Below are positions 1 to 8,735 of a stretch of DNA of 64,000 bases, piece after piece. The stretch covers positions 3,483,001 to 3,547,000 of the forward strand of contig NZ_JBBOXF010000001.1 of assembly GCF_038007465.1 (NCBI RefSeq), written 5' to 3'. The stretch comes from Sporosarcina sp. FSL K6-1508. Its GTDB lineage: Bacteria; Bacillota; Bacilli; Bacillales_A; Planococcaceae. Each line of letters opens with the position of its first letter. Position 1 is the first letter of the stretch. The notes beneath the pieces were generated by a model. It saw only the letters and a list, made by a program, of their open reading frames with translations. It had not been told where the DNA came from and searched no databases. The position numbers were made by a program, and so were the translations under genes.

Positions 1-1
1 C

Positions 2-313
2 GTCAATATGTTGGTTATCTCAATTGGCATCATGTGTTTAATTTTCGTTACACATTTGTTGCCCATCCGAAACTTTTTGCTGTTCCGATTACTTGAATTT
101 GTTGACGTTATAATTGTTCTACTAGTAGCCGGCTTCGTTTTCGACATGTTTCCATTCAGTTGGTCTACTCTAGCATTTGTTGTCATAATTGGTTTCCTGA
201 CGTATATCGTGGTAATTTTTATGATTTTTATGGGCAATCAATCCAGTGCAGTGCAAATAAATTCCGTTATTGCGCGTGGAAAAAGGAGTGATTTAAATAA
301 ACAAGATAATTGA
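2..313 (+). CDS. DUF3021-like small membrane protein, 5' end off the window
   Basis: The reading frame is open to the window edge, with an ATG at 8, so the true start is probably upstream. The visible part has three hydrophobic stretches (about residues 1-20, 28-45 and 52-75) and a polar C-terminal tail. Small three- or four-helix DUF3021 proteins are commonly encoded between a LytTR regulator and an ABC exporter, and an exporter follows here directly. The DUF3021 call therefore rests on size, topology and neighbours more than on any motif. It could be another small membrane protein of the same cassette. The stop overlaps the likely true start region of the next gene. Confidence 0.5.
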   Translation, partial: VNMLVISIGIMCLIFVTHLLPIRNFLLFRLLEFVDVIIVLLVAGFVFDMFPFSWSTLAFVVIIGFLTYIVVIFMIFMGNQSSAVQINSVIARGKRSDLNKQDN

Positions 314-314
314 A

Positions 315-1226
315 GTGCAAAGATTGTCAAAGTCATACGGGAAAGTAAAGGCTGTTAACGATATCAGTTTCTACGTAGAGGAAGGTGCACTGTTCTCTTT
401 TTTAGGAACAAATGGTGCGGGGAAATCTACAACCATTTCAATTTTATTGACACTCTTAAAGCAGGACTCAGGTCTTGTAAATGTAAATGGCTACATTGTC
501 GGCAAACATGACCAAGCCATTCGAAAAGAAATTGGCGTTGTATTTCAAGAAAGTCTACTAGACCCTCTGTTAACCGTAAAAGAGAATTTAGCTATCCGGG
601 GATCATTTTATGGGATGACTCGGAAAGAACGTAACGCTAGGATTACTCGGGTTATGGAGATCGTGGATATACAGTCTATTTCAAATCGTCTTTACGGGAA
701 ATTATCAGGTGGACAACGTCGGCGAGCGGATATTGCACGTGCGCTCATTCATAAACCGAACATCTTAATACTGGACGAACCGACAACGGGCCTTGATCCA
801 CAAAGCCGAAAAAACATTTGGGAAACGGTTTTGCAACTTCAAAAAGAAACAGGCATGACTGTATTTTTAACAACACATTATATTGAGGAAGCAGCCAATT
901 CCGATTATGTGGTTGTGATGAAAGAAGGAAACGTTATTGCGAAAGGAACTCCTGAACAATTAAAAAATGAATATTCCACTGATTTACTGACGATTTTAAC
1001 AGATAAGGAAATTGAATTAAGCCGTGTGCTCGCTGAGGATGGAGTGGTTTTCAAAATTGAAAAATCCCTATTTTCACTCCCACTTGTGCATACGAAGGAT
1101 GCTATCCCACTTCTAGAAAGATTTGCTCCTTTTATCAGCTCGTTTGAAGTAAGAAAGTCAAGCTTGGACGATGTATTCATCGCCATCAATGGAAAGGGCG
1201 TGAATCAAGATGATGGCATTCGCTAA
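315..1226 (+). CDS. ABC exporter ATP-binding protein (DrrA/CcmA type)
   Basis: This is the cytoplasmic ATPase of an ABC-2 type exporter, working with the permease that follows. It has Walker A GTNGAGKST at residues 31-39, signature LSGGQ at 130-134, Walker B LILDEP at 151-156 and an H-loop histidine in LTTHY near 187. A C-terminal extension of about 90 residues is typical of drug and antibiotic exporters. The GTG at 315 lacks a well-spaced ribosome site. The strong GGAGTG at 285-290 sits 6-8 bases before an in-frame ATA at 297 and about 20 bases before ATT 309, so translation may start at a non-ATG codon upstream. The gene overlaps the next by 17 bases, which implies coupling. Substrate unknown. 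Confidence 0.9.
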   Translation: MQRLSKSYGKVKAVNDISFYVEEGALFSFLGTNGAGKSTTISILLTLLKQDSGLVNVNGYIVGKHDQAIRKEIGVVFQESLLDPLLTVKENLAIRGSFYGMTRKERNARITRVMEIVDIQSISNRLYGKLSGGQRRRADIARALIHKPNILILDEPTTGLDPQSRKNIWETVLQLQKETGMTVFLTTHYIEEAANSDYVVVMKEGNVIAKGTPEQLKNEYSTDLLTILTDKEIELSRVLAEDGVVFKIEKSLFSLPLVHTKDAIPLLERFAPFISSFEVRKSSLDDVFIAINGKGVNQDDGIR

Positions 1227-2064
1227 ACGAAATATTTTATTGTATTTTAGGGATAAAACGACAGTTTTTTTCTCTCTTCTTGCAGTTATTATATTAATCA
1301 CTCTTTACTTTTTATTTTTAGGTGACATGACTTCCAAAGGGCTGCCCGACTTTCCTGCAAAAGAAGCATTGCTTACTTCATGGTTCATCGCGGGAATCCT
1401 AGCGGTAACTTCTATGACAACAACCCTCGGATCATTTGGCATCTTAGTTGAAGATCGTGCAAATAAAACATACATGGATTTTTATTCTTCCCCTATTGCA
1501 CGTGCGAAATTGGTTGGCGGTTATATTATCAGCGCGTTAGTTGTAGGTTTCATTATGTGCATGATCACGCTCATTGCTTCAAATGTGTTTCTCTACGTTT
1601 CCGGAGAAGCTGTGCTGTCATTTGGTAAAATGATAGAGGCGGGTGGTGTAGTTATTTTATCCGTTTTGGCGAGCGGATCGATGGTGCTTCTATTGGTTTC
1701 CTTTTTCAAAACGTCAAATGCATTTGCTGCGGCAAGTACAGTCATCGGAACACTGCTTGGCTTTTTAGCAGGCATCTACATTCCGATTGGCGGTTTGCCA
1801 GAGTACATACAAGCAGTCGTCAAGCTTTTTCCTGTTTCCCATTCGGCTGCCCTGTTCCGGCAATTGTTGATGGAAGGACCCCTTCTAGATGCCTTTTCAA
1901 ATTCTCCAGCGGAAATGAAGCAAGGATTTAAAATTGATATGGGTATGCTCTACGAAATCAATGGTACACAAACTTCCAAGTTATTTAGCATCCTCTATCT
2001 TTGTGTTACAACGCTACTTTTTTTTGGACTTTCACTGCTCGTTATGAAAAGAAAAAGTAAATAA
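1210..2064 (+). CDS. ABC-2 type exporter permease
   Basis: This is the membrane partner of the preceding ATPase. After a short cytoplasmic start there are about six hydrophobic segments (roughly residues 18-38, 55-80, 100-125, 140-158, 165-190 and 260-278). That is the ABC-2 permease layout, with a large extracellular segment before the last helix (about residues 200-255). The start ATG-ATG at 1210 lies inside the end of the ATPase gene, so the two are translationally coupled. A strong terminator follows directly. A multidrug, bacteriocin or lipid exporter is possible; nothing in the sequence fixes the substrate. Confidence 0.88.
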   Translation: MMAFAKRNILLYFRDKTTVFFSLLAVIILITLYFLFLGDMTSKGLPDFPAKEALLTSWFIAGILAVTSMTTTLGSFGILVEDRANKTYMDFYSSPIARAKLVGGYIISALVVGFIMCMITLIASNVFLYVSGEAVLSFGKMIEAGGVVILSVLASGSMVLLLVSFFKTSNAFAAASTVIGTLLGFLAGIYIPIGGLPEYIQAVVKLFPVSHSAALFRQLLMEGPLLDAFSNSPAEMKQGFKIDMGMLYEINGTQTSKLFSILYLCVTTLLFFGLSLLVMKRKSK

Positions 2065-2126
2065 GCTTGCAAATGCTAGTTGGAGAAGACTACCTCCTTA
2101 GCACTTGCAAGCTTTTATTTTTTTCT
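2063..2126 (+). terminator. Rho-independent terminator of the ABC exporter operon
   Basis: AAGCTTGCAA and a few more bases at 2063-2080 pair with TTGCAAGCTT at 2104-2114, followed by a T-rich run. It closes the DUF3021-ABC operon. Confidence 0.85.
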
Positions 2127-2199
2127 TAATTCACAAGGAGGCTCGTTATTCCTTTTGGTTCTCAGTAAGCGTCGTGGAATTTGTCTTCCATCTCTTGCT

Positions 2200-3546
2200 C
2201 TACACAAGAACCATCCAAAGCAGCATTGTAACTACAATCGTTATTACACCTTGTAATAGCGTCGCCATCGTTTGTGCTTTATAAGCATCCGTCACTGTCA
2301 TGCCGCTGAATTGTGTAACGACCCAAAAGAAACTGTCGTTTACGTGGCTCACTGTCATTGCACCGGCACCGATCGCCATGACAACAAGCGCAAGTGGGAT
2401 GGCTCCTTCAATACCCATCGCAGGTAATAGCGGCGCTACTAATGTCGATGTGATAACAAGTGAAGCGGTTGAAGAACCTTGGGCGGTTTTCAATGCCGCT
2501 GCGATGATAAAAGGAATGAGCAGGAACAATGCACCGCCTGCTAACGCGTCCATATTCATGTTTGCGATAAGATCTGCAACACCTGAATTTGAGATAACTT
2601 TTCCGAACGCTCCTCCTGCCCCAGTGATAAGAAGAATCGGAGCAGCTTCCTTCAATGCATCGCCTATCCAACCTGATAGTGTTTCCTCATTCAATTTAGG
2701 AAGTAATAAAAATGCTGCCAATACACCGAATAAAAGTGCAACAGTTGGTGCTCCTAAAAAGCGCAGGAAGTTAATAAAAGCAGTGTCTTCGCCGGTAAGA
2801 GTCGCTACCGATCCAATACCAATCAACACTATCGGTAAGACTATCGGCAAGAATGCTTTGAAAGTCGAAGGCATTTTTCCAAATGATTTCACTATCTCTT
2901 CGTAATTTAACCCACCTTCTTCTGCATCTTCTGGCACTTCAATTTTTGACGCTACTTTAACTGCCCAAAAATAACCGACAATGACCGCTGGGATCGCGAC
3001 GAAAAGTCCAATTAAAATAATGGTCCCTAAATAATTTTCTGCCCCGATATTACCGGCAGCAGCAATTGGTCCAGGTGTCGGCGGAACTAATGTGTGTGTC
3101 GCATACAATCCAGTTGCGAGGGCAACTGACATCGATGCAATTCCCACCTTCGCCCGTTTTGCAAGAGCTTTTTTCAAGCTTGATAATATAATGAACCCAG
3201 AATCACAAAAAACTGGAATTGACACGATATAACCGATGATTGACATCGCCAGCTGAGGACGCTTTTCACCAATTACTCGTAAAACTACTTCCGCCATTCT
3301 ATATGCCGCACCCGATTTTTCTAGAATGACGCCAATAATAGTACCCGCGACAATGACAATTCCAATCGACTTCATCAATCCGCCGAATCCGTCATTTACG
3401 TTATCCACCACTGTGAGTAGCGGCATACCCGAAGCTATTCCAACAAAAAATGCCCCGAGTAATAAAGATAAAAATGGATGAACTTTGAAAACAGCAGTCA
3501 ACACTACAACGAGCACGACACTAATAGCAATAACCGCAAATAACAT
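2200..3546 (-). CDS. GntP family permease, probable glycerate/gluconate-type importer
   Basis: This is a proton-coupled sugar-acid permease of the GntP family, of normal family length (448 residues) with about 12-14 hydrophobic segments. Recognisable family stretches include VPPTPGPIAAAG (near residue 155) and a C-terminal AQGSSTASLVITS region (about 355-370). It lies 122 bases downstream of glycerate kinase on the same strand, so glycerate is the most likely substrate, although gluconate and other hydroxyacids are carried by relatives. ATG start at 3546 with AAAAGGGG about 7 bases upstream on the minus strand. No clear terminator is seen between it and the kinase. Confidence 0.88.
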   Translation of the reverse strand: MLFAVIAISVVLVVVLTAVFKVHPFLSLLLGAFFVGIASGMPLLTVVDNVNDGFGGLMKSIGIVIVAGTIIGVILEKSGAAYRMAEVVLRVIGEKRPQLAMSIIGYIVSIPVFCDSGFIILSSLKKALAKRAKVGIASMSVALATGLYATHTLVPPTPGPIAAAGNIGAENYLGTIILIGLFVAIPAVIVGYFWAVKVASKIEVPEDAEEGGLNYEEIVKSFGKMPSTFKAFLPIVLPIVLIGIGSVATLTGEDTAFINFLRFLGAPTVALLFGVLAAFLLLPKLNEETLSGWIGDALKEAAPILLITGAGGAFGKVISNSGVADLIANMNMDALAGGALFLLIPFIIAAALKTAQGSSTASLVITSTLVAPLLPAMGIEGAIPLALVVMAIGAGAMTVSHVNDSFFWVVTQFSGMTVTDAYKAQTMATLLQGVITIVVTMLLWMVLV

Positions 3547-3668
3547 CTCTGCACCCCTTTTTTAGTAAAAACAATTAAGTCTCGGTGTGATTGCGTTCAG
3601 ATTTTGAATTGAGCTTGTGCCTGCAAGATGTGGTGAAGGTTGCCTTTCCGCTCCCTTCAAATCGCCGC
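3547..3668 (-). other. Kinase-permease intergenic spacer
   Basis: A 122-base gap with no gene. A short inverted repeat, CCGCTT-ATAA-AAGCGG at about 3664-3679, overlaps the kinase stop codon. It has no clear T-run, so it is more likely an mRNA stabiliser than a terminator. Confidence 0.4.
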
Positions 3669-4823
3669 TTATAAAAGCGGAAGACTTCTGTTGAATGAAG
3701 ATAAGTAATTTCCCATTACCTTTTTCGTTTTTACTCTTAAATAATGACTTGCATGTGCAATTGAATCTTGGGAAGAGATCGTACCATCTGCAACTGCATG
3801 CAATTCGTTGAACATAGGTGCCAATAGATCCCAACTCTCTTCGTCAAGCGCGCCTGAAATAAGAATGACGGGCTTCCCACGCCTGTGAGCTGCTTTTGCA
3901 ATACCGAATGGTGTTTTCCCTGATAAGGTCTGACTATCCGTTTTACCTTCACCTGTAATAATTAAATCTGCATCAGTTATTTGTTCATCGAATGAAATTG
4001 CATCCAACACAACGCTGATACCCTGTTTCATTTCACCGGGAAAGAAAGCTTGAAATGCCCCACCTGTTCCACCTGCCGCACCCGCCCCTTTTTTTCCATG
4101 AAGTGAAATCCCTGTTAGTTGATCTACTACATTGGCCAATCTTGTCAAATTTCCTTCGAGTACTTCTACTACAACAGGTGAAGCCCCTTTTTGTGGACCA
4201 AAAACAGCGGAAGCACCATTAGAACCAATGAAAGGATTACTTACATCACATGCAATTAGGAAGTTACTTTTTAAAATCCGTTCATCAAAATGAAGCATGT
4301 TGATTGCATGAAGATCACCTAATGAGCCTCCGCCTCTTGGCAATTCAACACCGTCCTTATTAGTAAAACTCATTCCGAGCGCCTGCAACATTCCAACCCC
4401 ACCGTCGTTCGTCGCACTTCCGCCGAGCCCGATAATAAAATTACGCAAGCCTGCATTAAGTGCATGAACAATTAACTCACCGGTGCCATATGTCGACGTA
4501 ACGAGCGGGTTTCTTTCGTCATCATGTAGAAGCAACAATCCGGACGCTTCTGCAATTTCAATGACGGACGTTTTTTGATCACCAAGAACGCCATACCCCG
4601 CCTCGATTTCTCGACCGAGTGGATCTTGCACAATGACAGATACAATCTTTCCACCGGTAGCATCAACCAAACTAGTCATTGTCCCTTCCCCACCATCAGC
4701 CGCAGGAAGCATAACTGTCTCGATAAAGGGATTTGCATCATGAATACCCGCTACCATCGCTTGGGTGGCTTGTAAAGCAGTCAAACTACCTTTAAATGAA
4801 TCTGGTGCCACAACAACTTTCAA
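3669..4823 (-). CDS. glxK: Glycerate kinase, type I (GlxK/GarK family)
   Basis: The enzyme phosphorylates D-glycerate with ATP to 2- or 3-phosphoglycerate, feeding lower glycolysis. The family N-terminus APDSFKGSLTA (residues 5-15) is intact, as are LPAADGGEGT (about 40-49), GLGGSATNDGG (near 133-143) and the nucleotide-binding region ITGEGKTDSQT near 290-300. Length 384 matches the family. Start ATG 4823, with AAAGGAGA on the minus strand at 4831-4838. A cre-like palindrome lies just upstream. The GntP permease follows in the same direction, so together they form a glycerate uptake and phosphorylation unit. Confidence 0.95.
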   Translation of the reverse strand: MKVVVAPDSFKGSLTALQATQAMVAGIHDANPFIETVMLPAADGGEGTMTSLVDATGGKIVSVIVQDPLGREIEAGYGVLGDQKTSVIEIAEASGLLLLHDDERNPLVTSTYGTGELIVHALNAGLRNFIIGLGGSATNDGGVGMLQALGMSFTNKDGVELPRGGGSLGDLHAINMLHFDERILKSNFLIACDVSNPFIGSNGASAVFGPQKGASPVVVEVLEGNLTRLANVVDQLTGISLHGKKGAGAAGGTGGAFQAFFPGEMKQGISVVLDAISFDEQITDADLIITGEGKTDSQTLSGKTPFGIAKAAHRRGKPVILISGALDEESWDLLAPMFNELHAVADGTISSQDSIAHASHYLRVKTKKVMGNYLSSFNRSLPLL

Positions 4824-4840
4824 AAATACATCTCCTTTAA

Positions 4841-4854
4841 GTAAAGCGCTTATA
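4841..4854. promoter_or_regulatory. glxK: Candidate cre site upstream of glycerate kinase
   Basis: GTAAAGCGCTTATA carries the palindromic core AAAGCGCTT and matches 11 of 14 positions of the catabolite-responsive element consensus by eye. It lies between the ribosome site and the presumed promoter, a common roadblock position for CcpA. The match is imperfect. Confidence 0.4.
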
Positions 4855-4978
4855 AAGATTATAGTAGTAATATTCCGTTAATATATCATACTAGAAGTGG
4901 CTGCCATCCTTCTAACTTTCACGATACAGTTTTATTGAAAATCGCCCTTTAACTAAATGATTAATAAATTACCATATC

Positions 4979-5017
4979 AAAATCCCCTTAAGTTATCCAT
5001 TACCTAAGAGGATTTTC
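4979..5017 (-). terminator. Terminator after the holin-like gene
   Basis: AAAATCC-CCTTA on the left pairs with TAAG-AGGATTTT on the right. It lies 14 bases past the stop of the minus-strand gene ending at 5031. Confidence 0.6.
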
Positions 5018-5030
5018 ACGTTATATCAAT

Positions 5031-5267
5031 TCAATTTTTCTCAATCACCGTTCTCCCCCCAGCGTAGAGCCCGCTTGCTGATAAACCCATCATTAACCCA
5101 ACGAGAATACCCGCTTTTACATCTTCAGGATAGATATAAATGATGCCTCCTACAATCCCAAAGATGAGAGCCATGATTGGTAATAAGCGCCTTGGCATCC
5201 CATACATCTTTAACAACTCCACGATTCCGATGATAAGCGGAATTAAAACGACATCATAGATTTCCAA
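5031..5267 (-). CDS. Small membrane protein resembling phage holin family 5_2
   Basis: The 78-residue protein has three hydrophobic segments (about 5-20, 27-45 and 52-70) and the stretch GLSASGLYAG near the C-terminus, which I associate with the Phage_holin_5_2 (Hol44-like) family. Start is TTG 5267, set by AGGAGGAGA eight bases upstream. It sits 20 bases after the DUF1259 gene, probably in one transcript. There is no endolysin or other phage gene nearby, so it is probably a domesticated chromosomal copy, or simply a small membrane protein of unknown role. A lytic function is not shown. Confidence 0.6.
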   Translation of the reverse strand: MEIYDVVLIPLIIGIVELLKMYGMPRRLLPIMALIFGIVGGIIYIYPEDVKAGILVGLMMGLSASGLYAGGRTVIEKN

Positions 5268-5287
5268 CGTTTCTCCTCCTAGGATAG

Positions 5288-5695
5288 TTAGTCTGCAACC
5301 GGATAAGTGCTCAATAAGGTAAATGAATATGCTAATTTCCTTGCGAAATCCAGTGGAGGTTCAATGGATTGGATATGAATGTACATAATTGTTGGTTGCA
5401 TATAGAGCCAGTGGTTATGTAATGCACTGACAATCAGCCCTTGCTGGATAATGGAGTGCATGAAGACGGGAATTTCGCTTTCCAAAACGGCAATTTCCGA
5501 CATATTTAACGCAATACCTTTTTTATCCAAAGATTCAAACAAGACGCTTGCCGGAATGACTGATGTACTTGGACGTCCTTGAACAGTCACTTTTAGATTT
5601 CTATGAAAGGATACTGTACAAACCCCTTTCCCTATTTTACTTTTCCCTCGCAGAATTCCTGCGAATTGATCACAAAGTGACGCTAAATTATCCAC
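5288..5695 (-). CDS. DUF1259 domain protein, single-domain short form
   Basis: The 135 residues match the general pattern of DUF1259 (LppY/LpqO family). There is a central SALHNHWL stretch near residue 90, then YIHIQSIEPPLDFARKLAYS at about 103-122. Family members are often longer, secreted and contain two such domains; this one lacks a signal peptide and has only one. The start is GTG 5695 with GGGGGAA a few bases upstream. No biochemical function is established for the family. It is followed closely by the holin-like gene. Confidence 0.65.
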   Translation of the reverse strand: MDNLASLCDQFAGILRGKSKIGKGVCTVSFHRNLKVTVQGRPSTSVIPASVLFESLDKKGIALNMSEIAVLESEIPVFMHSIIQQGLIVSALHNHWLYMQPTIMYIHIQSIEPPLDFARKLAYSFTLLSTYPVAD

Positions 5696-5909
5696 CTATT
5701 CCCCCACTCCCCTTCAGCTTTAGTTCTCTATCTTTTCTTCACTCTATGAAAAATAACATGTATACATGTGCGATAACCTTTTAAACTTTTATAATATAAT
5801 TAATTGTTATCACTAAAATATCTTTTTAATATATTGAGAAAATTAATATTATATTGAAACATTGAAATAACAGCGTTATTACAAATAATAGCGTTCCCAA
5901 TAATTATTT

Positions 5910-5939
5910 TTGACAATTGAAAACGTTTAATTGTATTAT
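5910..5939 (+). promoter_or_regulatory. Sigma-A promoter of the peptide transporter with internal cre
   Basis: A -35 TTGACA at 5910-5915 and a -10 TATTAT at 5934-5939 are separated by 18 bases. The spacer holds TGAAAACGTTTAAT (5918-5931), which matches 13 of 14 positions of the cre consensus. CcpA bound there should block RNA polymerase, giving carbon catabolite repression. Confidence 0.75.
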
Positions 5940-5961
5940 AGTGAAATATGAAGGAGGCATC

Positions 5962-7455
5962 ATGATGTCACAGATAACAAAGCAACAGATCGTGGAGAGT
6001 GTCCCGCAAAAAGGATTCTTCGGGCACCCGAAAGGTTTGTTCACATTATTCTTCACGGAATTCTGGGAACGTTTCTCGTATTACGGTATGAGAGCAATCC
6101 TCGTTTTCTATATGTACTACGAAGTAACGAATGGCGGACTTGGATTAGATAAAACTGTTGCAATGTCTATCATGTCTATCTACGGTTCCCTGGTTTACAT
6201 GTCAGGGATTATCGGCGGATGGCTGGCTGACCGGATATTCGGTACATCGAAAGCAATTTTTTATGGTGGAATATTCATCATGCTTGGCCATATAGCACTT
6301 GCAATTCCAGGTAATATTGCAATGTTCTTTGTTTCGATGGTCCTTATCGTAATTGGGACAGGTTTACTAAAACCGAATGTCTCTAGCGTCGTCGGTGATA
6401 TTTATCCAGAAAATGACAACCGACGCGATGCAGGATTCAGCATTTTCTACATGGGGATTAACATGGGTGCATTCATTTCTCCGCTTATCGTCGGAGAATT
6501 AATGAAAACAAGTTTCCATCTTGGGTTCGGCGTTGCCGCAGTCGGAATGTTTTTCGGACTATTAATCTTCGTCCTAACGAAAAAGAAATATCTGGGTCTT
6601 GCAGGAATGCATGTTCAAAACCCATTACAACCATCTGAGAAGAAAAAAGTATTCTCAATTTTCGCAATTGCCACTGTAATAATTGCAATTCTTGTCGCAA
6701 TCGCCATTCCTCGAGGTTGGCTGACATTTGATTCGTTTATTGCAATTGTAGGGATCCTTGGTTTCCTTATCCCAACAATTTATTTTGTTGTTATGTACAG
6801 AAGCCCGAAAACAACGGCAGTTGAACAGTCACGTATCCTTGCCTTTATTCCGCTCTTCCTGGCGTCCGTCATGTTTTGGGCAATTCAAGAGCAGGGATCC
6901 ACAATTCTTGCGCTATATGCAGATACACGAACAAACCTTAATATCTTTGGCTATCAAATTTCGCCAGCCTTTTTCCAATCATTTAATCCATTATTCATTA
7001 TCACGTTAGCGCCAATCTTTGCTTGGCTCTGGATGAAACTTGGTGATCGGCAGCCAAATATTCCGCAGAAGTTCTCACTAGGTCTTCTGTTTGCCGGTTT
7101 GTCATTCATCATTATTTTACTACCAGGCTATTTCGGTGGCACTGATGCTCTTGTAAACCCTCTATGGCTTATTCTAAGCATCTTTGTTGTCGTCTTAGGG
7201 GAATTATGTTTATCTCCAGTAGGATTGTCAGCAACGACGAAATTGGCGCCTGCAGCTTTCTCTGCGCAGACGATGAGCCTTTGGTTCCTATCGAACGCGG
7301 CTGCTCAAGCGCTTAATGCACAGTTGGTCAAATTATATACACCTGAAACTGAGATGATGTATTTCGGGATCATTGGTGGAACAGCGATCGTCCTAAGTAT
7401 CCTATTATTTGCAATATCACCGATTATTCTGCGGTTTATGAAAGGCGTTCATTAA
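5962..7455 (+). CDS. dtpT: POT/PTR family di- and tripeptide:H+ symporter (DtpT-like)
   Basis: This is a proton-driven oligopeptide importer of the major facilitator superfamily. After a short N-terminus it shows the POT signature ExxERFxYYG (EFWERFSYYG, about 31-40 of the mature start) and about 12-14 membrane segments. The second PTR signature region, FSIFYMGINMGA, lies near residue 160. Length (about 497) is normal. AAGGAGG at 5951-5957 selects ATG 5962 or 5965, not the upstream in-frame start. It is monocistronic: its own promoter with a cre site, and a strong terminator 14 bases after the stop. Peptides would serve as carbon and nitrogen source under glucose-poor conditions. Confidence 0.93.
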   Translation: MMSQITKQQIVESVPQKGFFGHPKGLFTLFFTEFWERFSYYGMRAILVFYMYYEVTNGGLGLDKTVAMSIMSIYGSLVYMSGIIGGWLADRIFGTSKAIFYGGIFIMLGHIALAIPGNIAMFFVSMVLIVIGTGLLKPNVSSVVGDIYPENDNRRDAGFSIFYMGINMGAFISPLIVGELMKTSFHLGFGVAAVGMFFGLLIFVLTKKKYLGLAGMHVQNPLQPSEKKKVFSIFAIATVIIAILVAIAIPRGWLTFDSFIAIVGILGFLIPTIYFVVMYRSPKTTAVEQSRILAFIPLFLASVMFWAIQEQGSTILALYADTRTNLNIFGYQISPAFFQSFNPLFIITLAPIFAWLWMKLGDRQPNIPQKFSLGLLFAGLSFIIILLPGYFGGTDALVNPLWLILSIFVVVLGELCLSPVGLSATTKLAPAAFSAQTMSLWFLSNAAAQALNAQLVKLYTPETEMMYFGIIGGTAIVLSILLFAISPIILRFMKGVH

Positions 7456-7468
7456 TAAGTTTCTAAAG

Positions 7469-7512
7469 AAACAAGCAGCCCCCTAAGTTTATGGGGGCTG
7501 CTTGTTTTATTT
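7469..7512 (+). terminator. Terminator of dtpT
   Basis: AACAAGCAGCCCCC and GGGGGCTGCTTGTT form a near perfect 14 bp stem with a short loop, followed by TTATTTT. Confidence 0.92.
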
Positions 7513-7588
7513 TGAAAATGAATTGTTTCCTATTTCCGTTTCCATGATAAAATGTACTTATCAATGTTTTCTAATTAAACGGAAAGGA

Positions 7589-8614
7589 ATGATAACTATA
7601 ATACTCGGCTTATCTATTATATTAATACTAGTATTGTTTTTGCCGTTCACAGTAAAAATAGTTGAACGGAACTTAGAAGTATTTTTGTTTATTATGGGGA
7701 TTTCAGCTGTACTTGTAAGTCAAGTGCTTGACTCTGCTCTTATTTTTAAAGCTTTGGAAGATCCATTACATATCACGTTGGCTGTCATTATTGCAGGGCT
7801 ATTGTTCAGATGGTTACAAAAACCTTTTGAAAAAGGAATACGCGGGTTGAGTAAAGCAATCCCTTTCCGCTTATTTTTAGCCCTTATCGTGATCGTGCTT
7901 GGTATCCTTTCCAGCATTATTACAGCAATTATTGCTGCTATTGTGCTAGTCGCAATCGTTGGTGTTTTGCGACTTGACCGTAAATCGGAAATTCGCCTAG
8001 TTATCATCGCTTGTTATTCAATTGGGCTTGGTGCTGTTCTTACGCCAATTGGCGAACCCCTCTCGACAGTGGCAACAAGCAAATTGGATGCTGATTTTTT
8101 CTATTTGCTTCGTTTGATCGGTCCTGATATCATTCCGGGCGTCATTGCATTCGGTATACTTGCAGTAATTATGATCAAGCCTTCGAATAAGTTAAATAGT
8201 TTGAAAGCTAATTTGGGAACGGAATCATATATGGATATAATTATCCGAGGGATTAAAGTATATCTATTCGTGATGGCACTGACACTGCTTGGAGCAGGTT
8301 TCGAGCCCTTTATCGAAAGATACCTCCTCGGGCTTAATCCGCTGGTCTTATACTGGATTAATATGATTTCAGCAGTACTCGATAACGCTACCTTGGCTGC
8401 AGCTGAAATCAGCCCTGTCATGAATGATTCGACCATTAAAGCTCTTTTACTAGGACTATTAATTAGTGGTGGAATGTTAATACCCGGAAATATTCCGAAT
8501 ATCATCGCTGCCGGAAAACTTAATATTAAAAGTAGTGAATGGGCACGTTTTGGTGTTCCGATTGGTTTGATTGCAATGGTCATTTACTTCATTGTCATTG
8601 TGACAGTCGGCTAA
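7589..8614 (+). CDS. DUF1646 family membrane transporter
   Basis: A hydrophobic protein of about 341 residues with roughly 10 membrane segments. It resembles the DUF1646 putative ion permeases, distantly related to the ArsB/NhaD ion transporter superfamily. Conserved-looking stretches include GAVLTPIGEPLSTVATSK (near 150) and GGMLIPGNIPNIIAAGKL (about 295-312), whose glycine/proline/asparagine pattern is typical of re-entrant loops in this superfamily. ATG 7589 is chosen because the upstream frame runs into the dtpT terminator. ATG 7544 is an alternative, but has no ribosome site. The ion carried is unknown. Confidence 0.75.
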   Translation: MITIILGLSIILILVLFLPFTVKIVERNLEVFLFIMGISAVLVSQVLDSALIFKALEDPLHITLAVIIAGLLFRWLQKPFEKGIRGLSKAIPFRLFLALIVIVLGILSSIITAIIAAIVLVAIVGVLRLDRKSEIRLVIIACYSIGLGAVLTPIGEPLSTVATSKLDADFFYLLRLIGPDIIPGVIAFGILAVIMIKPSNKLNSLKANLGTESYMDIIIRGIKVYLFVMALTLLGAGFEPFIERYLLGLNPLVLYWINMISAVLDNATLAAAEISPVMNDSTIKALLLGLLISGGMLIPGNIPNIIAAGKLNIKSSEWARFGVPIGLIAMVIYFIVIVTVG

Positions 8615-8683
8615 AACTAAGGAAAATACAGGTCGACCGCAGTCTAGACACCAATCGAAGTTAAAAAACTAACACCGTCTTTT

Positions 8684-8728
8684 AAAAAAGGATGTAAAAT
8701 GAGAGATCTCTCATTTTACATCCTTTTT
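8684..8728. terminator. Bidirectional terminator between convergent genes
   Basis: A perfect palindrome of about 22 bp per arm (arms start AAAAAGGATGTAAAATGAGA) is flanked by A and T runs on both sides. It serves both the DUF1646 gene and proline dehydrogenase. Confidence 0.92.
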
Positions 8729-8735
8729 AGTTATC

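Noticed and set aside
2300..2905. Long plus-strand frame of 201 codons opposite the GntP permease
   Set aside because: Antisense shadow of a clear membrane protein gene; composition (Ala/Pro/Ser-rich) is typical of frame shadows.
5031..5267. Prophage remnant
   Set aside because: Only one holin-like gene; no integrase, structural, lysin or attachment-site evidence nearby.
8101..8583. 160-codon minus-strand frame opposite the DUF1646 gene
   Set aside because: Shadow of a hydrophobic gene; no ribosome site or family features.
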